Assembly (NCBI GenBank): GCA_003049485.1
Contig: PYST01000032.1
Coordinates: forward strand, 125,001-189,000
From: Ophioceras dolichostomum
Taxonomy: Eukaryota; Ascomycota; Sordariomycetes; Magnaporthales; Ophioceraceae
Length of the DNA stretch: 64,000 nt
Reading direction: 5' to 3'
Below are positions 1 through 12,100 of this stretch, one piece after another. The translations under genes were made by a program, and so were the position numbers. Each line of letters begins with the position of its first letter. Positions within the stretch are counted from its first letter, which is position 1. The notes beneath the pieces were generated by a model. The model had not been told where the DNA came from, did not search any database, and was given only the letters and a program-made list of their open reading frames with translations.

Positions 1-426
1 TGGACTGCGTCTTGCTACATTGTACATACAGCTGGCCATTTTCAGCATCAATTTTGTGTGTGGCCGTTGAGAAATGAACAGAGCCGCCGAGATATACAGG
101 GCAACAAGAGTGAGGTGGGTATTGAGAAGCAACGAGCCTTCTCCATGATGTATCCAAGGGGGAAAGAAACAGACAGGGGACTCTCTTATATGAAGGTGGA
201 AAGGAGGAGAAGGGAAGATTGAAAAAAATAAACCCCCAAAAAAATCAAGATACGCTTGCTTCAATGTTGCTTTATTCGAGCAAAGATATGATCAAATCCA
301 CAAAAAAGGGACATAAAGGAGACAAAAGGACAGACGCCATCGCCATGCCGCTGAAGCAAAATACCTACCTTCTCTGGGTTCGAGGTAACGTGTATTGGCT
401 TTCGTGAGATTACATGTTTCTCTCGT
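1..426. other. Intergenic, 3' flank of the SprT-like gene
   Basis: No convincing coding exon is visible. The stretch lies downstream of the stop of the minus-strand SprT-like gene and probably holds its 3' untranslated region and terminator. It is purine-rich between about 180 and 340. The only short reading frame starts at a TTG codon and lacks protein-like features. Confidence 0.5.
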
Positions 427-2058
427 TCAGTAGCCATGTGGTGGCGCCGGCTGGAGCGGTGCGACGAACGTATAGTGATGAGCTGGTGTCATGACTGGTT
501 GCTGCGGCAGCAGCTTCGGCTGCGGGAGCAGCGGCTGGAGTGGTGGATGTGGTAGCTGCGGCTGGGGTGGTGGATGCGGTGCCAGAGATTGTGGGCGCGG
601 GACGACAGTCTCTAGATATTCCCACCCGTCGTGGCTCGGAGGTGCACTGAACCACGGAGGCTGTTGTGGGTCGGCTTTGCCGCCCTGGGGAGAGCCGTAG
701 CGGGGGTAGAGTCCGCAGTCGCGGAGCAGTCGAGGCGGCTGCTGTGGTGGCTGTTGTTGCTGGTGATGGTGTCGGGGAGGCATGGGCTGCAGGAGGAGGT
801 GGTGCTGATGTGGCGGCAGCATATCTGGTGGAAGGAGCGGCTGCGGCGGTGGTGCCGGCGCCGCTGACTGGTGTACAGGCATCTGCCTAAAGCGGTCCAG
901 GTCCGCCTCCATCTCGCACAGGTGCAGGGCGCCGGGCCCGGCCCAGTTATCGATGAAGACGGCGATCTTGCGGAACCCCTCGGTATGGCCGCCGCACTTG
1001 CCGGCCCGGTAGCCGCAGCATATGAAGAGGTAGCTGTGGATCAGCTCGTGGATGAACGTCGAGATGAGGAGGCGGCGGTTGTACTGCGTATCCGTGAGGA
1101 TCGGCAGCGAAAGCACGACGAGGGTTTCGTACCCGCGCATCGGCGTGGCGCCGGGGTGCGTGGGAGCCGGGCACCGGCGCATGGCCGTCATGCCGATGAT
1201 CTTGGCCTCGTACTGCGGACTGGACGGGTGCGACCAGTCCCAGGTCACGCGGCCGGCGAGGCGGCCGTTGAAGAAGATCTTGCTCACCGCCGAGAGGATG
1301 CTCGATAGTGCCGCGTGGTCCAGGGGAAAGTCGGCCTCGGCCGTCTTGGGCCGGATCAGGCTCCGCAGGATCCGCTCGTGCTTCGAGTCTGGCAGTCGCC
1401 GCATGAACGCGGCCGTGTCAACGAGCACGTTCTGAGCTGCTTCCTCGTCGCTGATCAGGTCAAGGAGGTCCTCTTCCTCATAGCGGTAGTGCTCCGCCCT
1501 GTCCGGTAGACTGTTGTCTGCAGATATCGAGTGGCCAGAAGACGTCCTCTCCAGAGCTCCCTCGAGCTTGAGGAACGCTATCGGCTCCGGTGGAAAGACC
1601 GCTGGTGGCGGCAGCGGCGGCAATGGGGGTGGGGGTGGATGTGGAAACATATGTCGCGGCGGAGGAAGCTGCGGCGGCGGAGTTGACCCTGGTGATATAG
1701 CGAGGCTTTCCGGTTGTACGACAAAGTTCGCCGGTTGATGTCGCGGAGGGGCCTGCGGCTGGACCATCGGGATGGACGCCGGTCGAGGAGGCAGGAGACA
1801 AACAGACCCACCATCACTGCCCCTTTCCCACTCGCGGCCGCCGCACACCCCGCCTCCACCACCTCTGCCGCCCTCATAGCGATCCCAAGACTCGAGCCGC
1901 CACGGACCCTCATCACGATGCGGCCGGGGCTCCCATCCTGTCTCGCTGCCGACGAAGCCGGGATCGACGCGGTGGTGGTACAAAGGAGGAGAAGGAGGAG
2001 CAGAAGCATACGCAGGTGACAGCCTCCCGCCGGCGGCCACCCAACGGGCATTGATCAT
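427..2058 (-). CDS. SprT-like zinc-metallopeptidase-domain protein
   Basis: Single-exon gene of 543 residues, taking the ATG at 2058; the frame stays open upstream only to a TTG. The SprT-like core lies at about residues 245-405. It carries the metallopeptidase helix HELIH (residues 337-341) and a further histidine in GGHTEGF (His358), which fits the third zinc ligand. The family contains Spartan-type proteases that cut protein-DNA crosslinks and many uncharacterised fungal members; the actual substrate is not evident. The core is flanked by disordered sequence: a Gly/Arg- and Pro-rich N-terminus (1-165) and a Pro/Gln/His-rich C-terminus (about 405-543). I see no UBZ or PIP-type motif, so a Spartan orthologue is not supported. 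Conserved catalytic residues suggest an active fold. The family call is solid; the biological role is inference. Confidence 0.8.
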   Translation of the reverse strand: MINARWVAAGGRLSPAYASAPPSPPLYHHRVDPGFVGSETGWEPRPHRDEGPWRLESWDRYEGGRGGGGGVCGGREWERGSDGGSVCLLPPRPASIPMVQPQAPPRHQPANFVVQPESLAISPGSTPPPQLPPPRHMFPHPPPPPLPPLPPPAVFPPEPIAFLKLEGALERTSSGHSISADNSLPDRAEHYRYEEEDLLDLISDEEAAQNVLVDTAAFMRRLPDSKHERILRSLIRPKTAEADFPLDHAALSSILSAVSKIFFNGRLAGRVTWDWSHPSSPQYEAKIIGMTAMRRCPAPTHPGATPMRGYETLVVLSLPILTDTQYNRRLLISTFIHELIHSYLFICCGYRAGKCGGHTEGFRKIAVFIDNWAGPGALHLCEMEADLDRFRQMPVHQSAAPAPPPQPLLPPDMLPPHQHHLLLQPMPPRHHHQQQQPPQQPPRLLRDCGLYPRYGSPQGGKADPQQPPWFSAPPSHDGWEYLETVVPRPQSLAPHPPPQPQLPHPPLQPLLPQPKLLPQQPVMTPAHHYTFVAPLQPAPPHGY

Positions 2059-4321
2059 AGTTCGAACGCTCAAGACGGCAGAGAAAGAGTTGTGAGGGAT
2101 GGCATGGAAGTTGGAAGTTGGTGTACGTGGTGCGTCAAGACGGCGCGCCGGCGGCGTCAGTCAAGGGGGGAATATGATAGCTGAGAGAAAACAGACCTCC
2201 TCCCACCGCTTCAAGGGGACGGGGTGGGTGCGGGGACAATATGTGGGAGAAAGAGTGGGAAGAAGGAGGAGGGCACGACATGCGTTGTGATGTGTTGTGC
2301 AGAAGGCGTTAAGAATGGTTTCTCGCCGTCCACGCATAAGGAGACAATAACACAAGATGGTAACACCACGCGCTGAGTGCGTCGTTTCGTACTGCAAACC
2401 GCAGCCTCACTCTACGTTGGCAGGTCCAGGACGTGCGTCAATAGAGCAAGGTGATATATATCGCCGAATCAAGACGGCGGAAGTGAATGGATGCTTGTTG
2501 GTGGGTCAGTCAAAACAGAGGAACAGAGGAAAGAGGCGAAGAGAGCGTGGACTGGACTTCCCTGTCCGGGCGATATCAGTTACATGTCGATCTGCAGGGT
2601 ACTAGGGCACAGAAAAAGAGGCTATCCTCTACGGGCGGTCTCCATTTTCTGTTTCCTTTCCTGTTTTGCAAAGCTGCTCTATTTTTCTTCTTTTTCTCAG
2701 GAATTTTTTTTAAACACCCCATGGCCTCTTGGAGGGCCGAACGGACGGGCGCACTAAGGGCGTAGAAGCGGTGAAAAAAACAAAGAGACCCCATTCCACG
2801 ACCGATATGGCCTGGTTCGTTCGGCCGGCATGCTCTGTCGACTACGACTCTGCATCAGTTCCGCAGATGCGAGACGGTCCATTTCTTCGCCTCCATGCCT
2901 GCACTTGCAGCAGCTCGAGCGACGTTGTCAGTGGCTCGAAGGTGGCTCGAAGCGCCTTTGCAGATCATCTCTTTGGACGAATGGACGAATGGAGGAATAT
3001 TGGGGTATCTTGGCCCACCCCTTTGTCAGATGATTGCCAGCCGCTACTGCTCGCTTGCCGATGACGGCCGTTTGACGTTGTCTGTCCTGTCCCCTCGCCA
3101 TTTTTCGAGGCCGGGACCTGGCCGAAGGCGGATGGCGGATGGCGGGTTGCTGCCGCACCTGCCGTGGATCTGCCGAATGACAGACGAGATGAGACTCACG
3201 GCGTCGTGGGATGGATTCTTCTACGCCTGGCTATCCAGCGAGAGAGAGAGAGAGAGACCGGAGCGGTGGGGAAGAATCGGAATGAGCGAGACGGAGGATG
3301 AAGGAACGCTTGCTGCACATCGCATTGTGTAAGAAAAGCGGCGTTGAAAAGGAGATTGGTAGCACGCATTGGTAGCATCCCGCAAGGAGATATCGAGAGA
3401 TGGAGAACAACGAAGCAATAATCAACAAGAGATGGGTCACGAGGCAGACCAGGTATGAACAGCAAATGAACAGCCATTATCCCTCACAAGCCTAAACTTG
3501 GTCTCAATGAACGTGTTTACAGTAGTGTCGCACACCTGCGCGGTGGCGTCCATATTTCAGTGATTTTTGTCGCCTTGCAGTTTTTGACAGGTTGAGAGTT
3601 GCGCTTTAGGTTCTCAGCGGTTTGCCTCGGAATTTGACAGGCGGTCGAGAACCTGGATGGTCGATGTCGTGGCGCCGAGCTACGTGATTGGCCAATTTGT
3701 TGGCGACCCCTTTCACCATTGGCTGCCTTACTTTCTCCCCCTGAAATCCTGAATGAATGCCACCCCAAAACCAAACTGCCTCGGGAGCAAATTGACCGCC
3801 ATTTCCCACATTCCTTTCGGGAATCTCCCTGCACCAGAACTCAACAGGGCTTTCTATCTGGGAGCCTCAAGAGCCTCAAAAGCCTCAAAAAGGCTATCCG
3901 CTTCCCGAAACCCCCAAACCTGGACCCTACCACAACCTCCTTACTGGAGTAAAAATGCCTAACGCGGATGGCATGCGCCACTTGAAGTCTGGATGTTCCA
4001 CGGAGATTGCATCCTTTCCCCACGGTAGCCCGGAAGCTGACAACCCGTAGCCCTATTTCCTCCCATCTCTGCATCATGTCAGAGCAGCGTGTCGTCAAGA
4101 GACCTACTCCTGCATATGGAGTGGCTTCCTCTGACGAGTTATGTCCGCCCATGCATGGATGCGTCTTGATGCGGAGTCTGGTTAAGCCCCAGACTCGCAC
4201 TCTCGAACGTATGGCTTTCGTCGATGATCATGTGGTCTGGTCCCTGGCAGGCAGACATCTATCTCACTGAAGTCTGCAGCCAATCTCGTCCTCGTCTTCT
4301 TCCTCCGTCGCATCGCGACTC
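2059..4321. other. Intergenic between SprT-like and F-box genes
   Basis: This is the promoter side of the SprT-like gene and the 3' side of the F-box/WD40 gene. It contains a GA dinucleotide run (3240-3257) and a short tandem GCCTCAA-type repeat (3864-3894). Reading frames of up to 145 codons overlap on both strands, but none shows domain-like sequence or good splice borders. I see no supportable gene. Confidence 0.5.
3864..3894. repeat. Short tandem GCCTCAA repeat
   Basis: Three consecutive copies of GCCTCAA separated by one to three purines. A similar CCTCAAA cluster occurs near 42105-42150. No function is evident. Confidence 0.6.
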
Positions 4322-6537
4322 TCATGGCCCAAGGCCACCTCCGAGACCAAGCCCCTGCACGAACCTAACATCCTCAGCCTGCCGATGGAGGGCGAGGCGC
4401 ATTCGATCGCCATACTCCCTCTCCGCCCTCTCCAACTCTAGTTCGTGCGCCGACTTGGCCGCCTCCTCGAAGTCGTCCGCCAAGAACCCTGGCCGCGCTG
4501 AGAAACTAATCAGCCCCAATTTCTCGCCCGTCCAGAAGAGGAGGTTGTTGTTGTTAATCCCAGCCGTCATCGTCGCCTGGTCGTCGCCAGGTCCAGCCTG
4601 CGTCGGGAGCAGCTTCCTTGCTATGTCATCCGAGCCGGGCATCGAGCTGAACAAGGAGGGCGTCAAAACCTGTTGCTCCAACCGCCCTTGCCCCGGCTCG
4701 CAGTGGCCAATTCTACAGCTGCGAACCTCTGTGACACCGTCCCGTTCGAACCACTTCACCAACCCTGAGCCGTTCGAGAGAGCGAACCTTGCGCCATGAT
4801 TCACGACAGACAGAAGCTTGGAAGGGGAAGACGTCTGGCGATTCTTGAGTGTTGAACTTTGCAGACCACCTGCAACGTCCGGAGATGCAAGCTCGGGCGG
4901 GTTAAGCCCGTATAGCTCAAGTGACCCCTTTGTGTTGTACTCTCCGCATGCGACGATCGTACGCCCACCGCACGTGGATTTGGACTTCTCAAGCTGGTCT
5001 AGCGAGAGCTGGCCCTCGCGGCGAAGATCGCTGTCCAGGGCGGAGAAGCCATACGGCAACGATGTCATGCTGCAGAGCCGTGCCCCAGAATGCAGAGAGC
5101 CCCGAATTGACGGGAATTTGCGACGATCGTAGTGGAGGATGTTAGAGAATCGCCCGGCAACGAAGATATCGTCTGACAGCCCCCCCGCGGCAGAAGCGCC
5201 GGGCCTTTGCAGATGGAGGATGCTGAGTGGCCCTGGCTGGGCGAGAGATGCGCAGGGCGGCAGCGGCTCGTCGTTGAAGAGAGCCTTCAGGCTGCGCTCG
5301 TAGTAGTCCGTCGCCCCTTCTTGCCTGTCGAAGCTGTCGATTCCTTCTGTCCCGTGAGCTGCCTGCACCACCGCAGATCTGGCCCGATAGTCGTACAAGT
5401 GAATGCCAAGGCTTGTGCCCACAGTCAGGGGCAGGTTTGGGCTGGCTGTGGATAGTGTGGTAATAGACCAGGGAAAGAACTCGCAGCCAACTACCGCTAA
5501 TCTTTCCAAATCGATCTCGATGAGATCTATCGGGCGTCAGCATCCGATATATATAAGCAAGGAAAGGAACACAAAGGCAAGATAAGAAGAAAGTAAACTC
5601 AAGCAACTCACGGCTCTGCACTGCGATAAACGCCTTGTTGCGCTGGTCGTCGATGCTCACACACTCCGTCACGCCCGAGTCAACCCTTTTAGCCCGGCTC
5701 TTGTTGTCGGCACTTGGCCCGTCAATAAACAGGATTCCAGGGCTGCTCTTGGCATGAATAGCGCCCCGTCTGCCCTTGGCGCCGTGCACATCCCAGAGAC
5801 AGACCGAGCCGTCATCCAGGGGTGATACTGCAAGCAGCGTCCCTGGCCGCCCAGGCTCTGCTGTCGGGTTGTCCGGGCGGTAGAGAGACACGCCCCTGGC
5901 CTCGATGGAGGCGGAGAGGGAGCCGTCTCGCAGGAGTGGTTGCTGGAACCAGCTGATGGCGATGGGGCCGTGCCTCTGGATGTACTCGTCGTACCACGAC
6001 ACGTTCTCGGACGGGTATGACGGGTCCCAGTTCGCCGTGATCCGGGCCTTTTCCCGGTCTCTGAACGTCCCAGGCCTGATCTGACGACCGGGGGTTGCGT
6101 CCACCGCCACGCTGCGAGTCCCATTCTGCTGAACCGCGGCAGTCGTGACGGCGACCCGGAGTGGCTCATACCCCTGACCGGACACAAAGGGCGACGACTG
6201 ACGCCGCTTGAAGGCTTCGAGGAAGGAGGACTCCTCCAGGCACTTTGAGCGCCAAAAGCCGTCGTCTCGCCCCAAGTCGCGGTATTTCCGGGAGACCTGC
6301 TGGAGACGTGTGATATCAGGCGGGTCCAAGACTGTCCGGCCAGGAGACAGATGCCATTCCGAGATCAGCAACTAGGAACTCGGTGATATCAAGCAGGTCA
6401 AAACGAAGAGGAAAGGGCACGTTCAGGGGGGATGTGCCAAAGAACTGGCAGGTAGCAGGTATGAAATCATGTTTCTCACGCATTAATATTTGGAGGAGAA
6501 TCTCCTCGGGAAGGCCAGACAAAGTCTTAGGCTCCAT
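4322..6537 (-). CDS. F-box/WD40-repeat protein
   Basis: Three exons, complement(4322..5526, 5612..6331, 6480..6537), give 660 residues with phases that agree. Exon 1 is short (58 nt) and starts the F-box: MEPKTLSGLPEEILLQILM joins LLDPPDITRLQQVSRKYRDL across a 148-nt intron, giving a canonical F-box at residues 6-45. The second intron (85 nt, GTGAGT donor, GATAG acceptor) restores a continuous frame. The rest shows WD-repeat-like blades, clearest at DDGSVCLWDV near residue 200. F-box proteins bind Skp1 and present substrates to the SCF ubiquitin ligase; the substrate is not predictable here. The C-terminus (about 590-660) is helical and charged. Annotation without the first exon would miss the F-box. 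Confidence 0.85.
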
Positions 6538-7195
6538 GGTTGAGGGTGTAGAAAGCTGCTTAATCAGCGATCTAATGTGGCGGCTGCCAAAGCGGCAAAT
6601 GACGATCTGGTTGGTGTGGACCACTGAGGGCGACCGAAGGTTTTTTCAAGTTGGTATAAGAAGAGGCTAATATAATGCTTGGAAGGGTGTTCTGCGACTA
6701 ATAACGGATGCGAGAATAAAAGAATGGGCGAGCCTGGAACGTGAAGAAAGCACGAGCTCCGACCGATGCTCCCTATCTCTATCGGTCGGGTTGGGGTTAC
6801 TCACGGACCGGCCGGGACTCCTGCGGCTCCTTCCCTTCCACCAGGTTCCAGAACTATGCAGCGATCCGGAGGGGTAGGTTCTGCGGCTCACTGCTACGTC
6901 CAGATAGCAAAGACGGCTGAGATTGGAGGCCGTGCCTGGCCAGAGGAAGGATTGAAAAACAAATAGGCGGCGCATACGGGCCGTAAACAGATCCATAACC
7001 CACAAAGATCCAATTTATGCGAAACCCGTGGCTCTTCTCTCTCTTTGTCTCGCCTTGCTGTTTGTTTTCCCTTGCTGCTCTGGCATGTGGTGGCACGTAC
7101 TCCGGAGCACTTGCTGGACTCGCTGCGCACAGAGCGACCCCAAAGGTCCGGACTGACTGAGCCAGCACGTCACCCCTCGGCGTGCATACACTTAC

Positions 7196-8220
7196 GTAAT
7201 CACCCCCTTGGTCAACGACTTCATCCGACTCCAGTTCGAAGACAAACCTCACTTTCACTCACGTTCAGATGGTTAGGGGCGTGGACTTTTTCTATGGTGC
7301 TGAACATACGTGATGCAGCATGGAAACCCCCTTGGTAGAGCCTTCGATGAAGGACCTAGCCAGCTCGCCCACGATGTCGTGGAGAGTGTCCCGGCCCTCT
7401 TCTCCTGGCCTGTCTTTGCTTCTGTGGAGTGGACTAGTAAAATATTCCTCGTGAGGCACATTTCTTTGCCCGCGTGAATTGTAGCGATAAATCGTATGTT
7501 TTAGTAAGTTAGTTCCCTACAATGAATGATTCATATATCTCGAACTGCCATCTCCGGCTTGTAAAAAAAGGAATATCGCCTGACAGTCGGTTTGTAGAGG
7601 TGTAGGACTATCACCAGGGACAAGCCAGCCCAGGTGAATATGCCATCGTGGGACGTCTTCCTCGACTATAATTGAGGCATCGGGGCCATTGGCTGCTCAT
7701 GAATGCCCGGACGCTCGATATCATAGGCCGCTTTGTCGTCCCGGGTAAGGCTAGAGCCCATGTGGTTGCGGTCCCGCCGTCGAGGTGCTGTACAACACAC
7801 ATCCCCATTCCATTACAGATCGTCTTGACCTCAGTCAACTTCTTACACCGAAGGATGCCCTTCGTTCTCATTTCCGCTACTGCCGTTGCTAGCCTCCGGC
7901 CGTAAGGGGTAGCGTACACATAGGTATACTCGGGACAAATGCTCCTATGCAAGCATCTTCTTGTTCTTCACTTGGGTCGCAATCCCTTTTCCTGCGAGCC
8001 ATAATCCCGCATTTCATTCCGCAAAATCTCATTCTCAGAGTGCGACTTCATTGATTGATCCGTGGTATTGCTATGGTCTGGGTGACTTGCGAGCAAGCTG
8101 ACGGCTGCTCGTGGGATGAGAGTCTCGTTTGCTCGAGGCCAGTATTGCCTCCGCCTTCCATCAAAACATCCCCATCGAGAGGCAAGGTAAATCTTCGGGG
8201 ATATACGACCACAACATGAT
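7196..8220 (-). pseudogene. Possible unrecognised spliced or decayed gene
   Basis: I do not recognise a family. Several minus-strand open segments have intron-like borders. The clearest is 7516 down to 7310: 69 codons, preceded by a TTGTAG acceptor and followed by a GTATGT donor, reading through HEEYFTSPLHRSKDRPGEEG and GELARSFIEGSTKG. Downstream lies a CTAAC branch-like site, then a segment ending at 7196 (VRFVFELESDEVVDQGGDY) directly before GTAAGT. Upstream, about 80 open codons run from 8215 to 7985. Between 7600 and 7960 the best frame is interrupted by TAG and TAA codons, so the locus may be decayed, or the exon structure may be more complex than I can resolve. A chance arrangement in non-coding DNA cannot be excluded. 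Confidence 0.25.
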
Positions 8221-8659
8221 TATCTACTCCTTTGAGTCCCGTCTTCAGTCCTGGTGACGTATCACCGACCTCCCAACAGCTCGCTCCCCTCCCCACACAG
8301 GTCAAATTCATCCTCACGTCCTAGGTATCTTGCAGCAAGGCCTTCGGCCGGGTGCCATCCCCATCCTGTCATTCACGGTGACCTATGGCTTTGCCATGAG
8401 GATTTGCGCTTCGCATGCGCCCTCACATAAACATTGCGTACCCATTTTCTGGAGACTCCTGAGACCCATCCTGGCCTGATGGGCTGCATAGTTTATGGAT
8501 TTCTCCCCCGACTTGATCGTCCTTTCTTTCCTGCTTCCTCGACGCGTCACGCGTGGTGAACAGTATCTGTTGCTAGAATCAACAAAGAAAATCACCAACA
8601 CAGCATTGGTGCATCGGCAACATTAGATTGACATACGGTCGAGTGTTCGGTCACGTCTT

Positions 8660-8750
8660 GTCAACATCCCATCAACTTCCATCAACACCCCGTTGACGCG
8701 TCCACGGACATCATTTTAACGCTGCATCAACGACACAATTTCCAGTCAAC
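8660..8750. promoter_or_regulatory. Cluster of TCAAC/GTTGA boxes
   Basis: Five TCAAC and one GTTGA pentamers fall within about 90 bases, the first three spaced close to ten bases apart (near 8661, 8672 and 8682). They lie about 420-510 bases upstream of the ATG at 9173. The spacing of about one helical turn would suit clustered factor binding, but no factor is identified. Confidence 0.3.
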
Positions 8751-9172
8751 GCCGATATACAATATCTGAGTTCCGGTCAGTTTTCTTCCCATTATCCGTC
8801 CACATCATCACATTTCGTACGCATCAGCACATTCCTTCCTTACATGCGCTGCCTCTCCATACCCCGTTCTCGCGCCTTCACCACTGAGTGCCGCCGTCTA
8901 CCCGCCCATATTAGTCTATATCGAAGGCGACGGCCCTGTGTCTAGGCCAAGCAATCTTCGCGGCTGAGTCAACACTAGCGTCGATCTTCGCTCGTCGAGG
9001 GCCCTCAGCTCCCCTCTGCTCGTTGCCAGTTACAGGCACCTACATGCCATTTGCGGCCTGAAGCACACCACGCCCCCCGAAAAATGGAAATATGCAAATC
9101 ACTAATAGACTAGGAGCCTAGTCACTCCTCTGGTCACCGTCAAGCACGTTGTTGGGCACAGCAGAACACGGG

Positions 9173-12100
9173 ATGGAGCGCACAAATAGAGGTCGAGGTC
9201 GCGTGCAATTTGGACCTGGCTATGGTGATGCAACTGTCCACACGGATGGAGGCGAATCGCTTCATTCGGATGACGGCATGCCACCCCAGCAGCAAATCCA
9301 CGTCCCTAAGCGCCGTCGTGACATTGAAGCTTCCAATCTTGGCGAATTCCCTTCGGCATCGGCATCTAGAGAGCCCGGGCCCGCGGCCAGGCCTGTACCT
9401 ACGCCCTTGCCAACTCCAGGCGCAACTCCTCGCGGGTGTCGCTTTCCTAGTTTGGACGCAGCGCACCGCAACATAACGGGCAAGTCCTTCAATTCGACTT
9501 CTTCCCACGACAGATCCAGCAGCAGCAACAGCAGCACTCTCGCCAATGATGCCACTGCTCCGACTGGCCCTCGGTCTCACAATCGTGCCCGAAAGGACTC
9601 AGCGGCGTGGATCCAAGACGATCTTGACCCCTACGAACCTCCTCACGGCCCAATTGAGGACTCAGCCGGTGGCCGGAAGGACATCCCCCTCCAGGATCTT
9701 TCTCCGACCGGAGTACGCCTGAGCACTGTTGAGGAGTCCAATACGCCTGAGACGGGGGAGTGCCAACTGTCCCGCAATCATTCGGTCAAGGAAGGCCTCG
9801 CTCGCCACGGAAGCCTTAACCAGTCTTCCGAGCGAGATCTTCGATCCGTTTTCCACCGCTCTCGAAGCTCGCTTCCTCTTGACAACCTCCCCAAGCAGAC
9901 CACATCCATGTCTGAAGACCGCTTTGGCAGCGGAAGTACCGTCGATCGAATATACGACCAGTATCACACATCTTCTGATCCTGGCACCCCAAGCGGAAAC
10001 GATAGTGTCGACAGGACCGACAAGGTCGGCAAGGTCGACAGGACCGACAAGGTCGCCAATGCGCCCAACTGGTTGCCGTTTCCCCATAGTTCCTCCCAGG
10101 CGAAACTGAGCCCTTCAGACCTCAGCGAGCTCCGGGCCAAGGCCGCCGCCCGCTGTGGGTTCCGGTCGGATGACGGAGACGAGAGCTTCGACTTCAGTCG
10201 GCATGCCGATAACCCCTTCGCCTCTTCCCAGGACGCCTTGGCCGATGGCAGGCGTGACGCTGCGCAAGATGCGAGTTGTTCGCGCTGGCCGCGACCGTTA
10301 CCTCCGGGTGAGGCACCATCCTTTTCCCTCCCGCAGGTTCCTGCCGACAACACGGTCTCCGAGATTGACGGCGCCCAGTTCCACGGCTCGTTCCACGCTT
10401 TGTCCATGCATCAGTCCATCACTACCAGCCTATCCGACTCTCAGGGTCTGCTCAACGGCGAGTTCGGGGGTGACGGCCCCGGCCATATCGACGACCATGA
10501 CCTCTACCCTCTGCCCCTCATGGTGCCAGCACAGCCAGCACGGCCGGCCAATAAAAGTCCGGTCCGCAAGAGCTACTTGAGCGCAGGTGCGACCTCGGTA
10601 TGTACCACCGCCGAGTCTGACGACGATCCGTTCAAGTACGACAAAGGCTCGTACGGGGTCTTCGTCGCGTCTCAGAAGGAGCGGGAAGTCAGCGCGGCTC
10701 TGCATCTAATCAGCTCAGCGAGTCGAAACAGCCCGGAGAAGGGATCGCCTCTCAGAAATGGCATGCGGCCTCCGCCTATCCCCGACTATCACAAGAGCCA
10801 AGCCGCCGAGTACGCCAAAAACCACCCCGACGAGTCACAAAACGAAGCTCTGCGCTTCCTCGCTCCCGGCGTCGTCCGATCGGCGCTAGAGATCAACGAG
10901 ACGCACTGCACCGTGAAGGTGCCGGTGCTTCCGCCCCCTGGAGCGGCGAGCAGGATGCCTCAGGCACGGCGACAGCCTCCTCTTCCTCCGCACGCGCTCA
11001 CCGAGAAGAGGCTCAAGGGTGCTCTCGGGGACCGTCGGGAATTTGGTGCTTCAATGGTGTCTGGGAGCGACCGTGACGAGTGGGAGACGGTCCCAACTGC
11101 ACAGGGTCCTCTGGACAGCGTTGGCGTCTCTTTTCGGAATGGGAGAAACGGGAAGACTGGCGGCGGAGTCATCAAGACCACCGGCAGCAGTATCGCAGAC
11201 ATCGACGACGACGACCAGTCTAGCGTGTGGCAAGCCGCGCCATTTGACGAGTTCGGCTCGACGGATCGCATCATTCAGCACCCGCCCAAGGATGGAGCCG
11301 GCCATGATGTGTTCAAGATCCGACATCTGAAGGAGACGGCCATGCCGGTGTTTGTGCCCAAGCAGCGCGTTCACAAGGTGAATGGATTTGCGCAGAATAG
11401 CAGTCGGATTCTTGCCGAGGCCGGCAGCAAGCCGCCTTTGGCATGCGGCGCTAACCCGTTCAATCTCCTGAACAAGACGAGGAAGCACCACCAGCATGCT
11501 CAGCTTTCGTCTTTTGACGCTGGCCGAGGCGAGCCCAAGGGCGATGGCGGCCGCTTCAAGTTCCGTGACTCGCGATGCAGCAGCGACTTGGAGAAGGCTG
11601 CTGTGGGCAAGAGGAGCAATGACCGCCATCGAGGAAACAATGAGATGCGAGCAGTTGACGAGGGTCACGAGGGGGAGAAGAGCGGTCAATTTGAGCAAGC
11701 CGAGCTAGAACCCGTGGTCGATCGCGCCTCAGGGGACCACGATTTGTCTCGCTCATCCGCCGACTCTACGACACACAACTTCTCCTTCGCCCTGATTCCA
11801 TTGCCCGAGGCCGCTCGACTTCAGAAACTCCGACGCATGAGTGGCCAGGACGACCCGTCAGAGATCTTTGGGGACTGTGCTCGGCGGGACAGCATACGCA
11901 CGACGAAGAAGACAAAAGGCAGCACGCTTGTCGGCGCATTCGTTAATGCGAGGCTGCCACGTGTGCCAGAGAACGTCCACCGCCGCGTGCCGACCCCCCT
12001 CTACGGGCCTGAGGCGGCGCGTTTCGGCACTCCGAACCCGGAGCCGGTTCGGTCATCGTCCCCTCTGAGCTCTAATTTCGGTTCTTCCCCCGAGAGGTCG

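Larger units (their letters stand above)
6538..9172. other. Intergenic with a possible cryptic gene
   Basis: Divergent promoter region between the F-box gene and the large membrane-hairpin gene. It includes minus-strand segments with splice-like borders at about 7196-8220, reported separately, and a cluster of TCAAC/GTTGA boxes at 8660-8750. The last 500 bases are pyrimidine-rich and probably form the leader of the gene starting at 9173. Confidence 0.45.
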
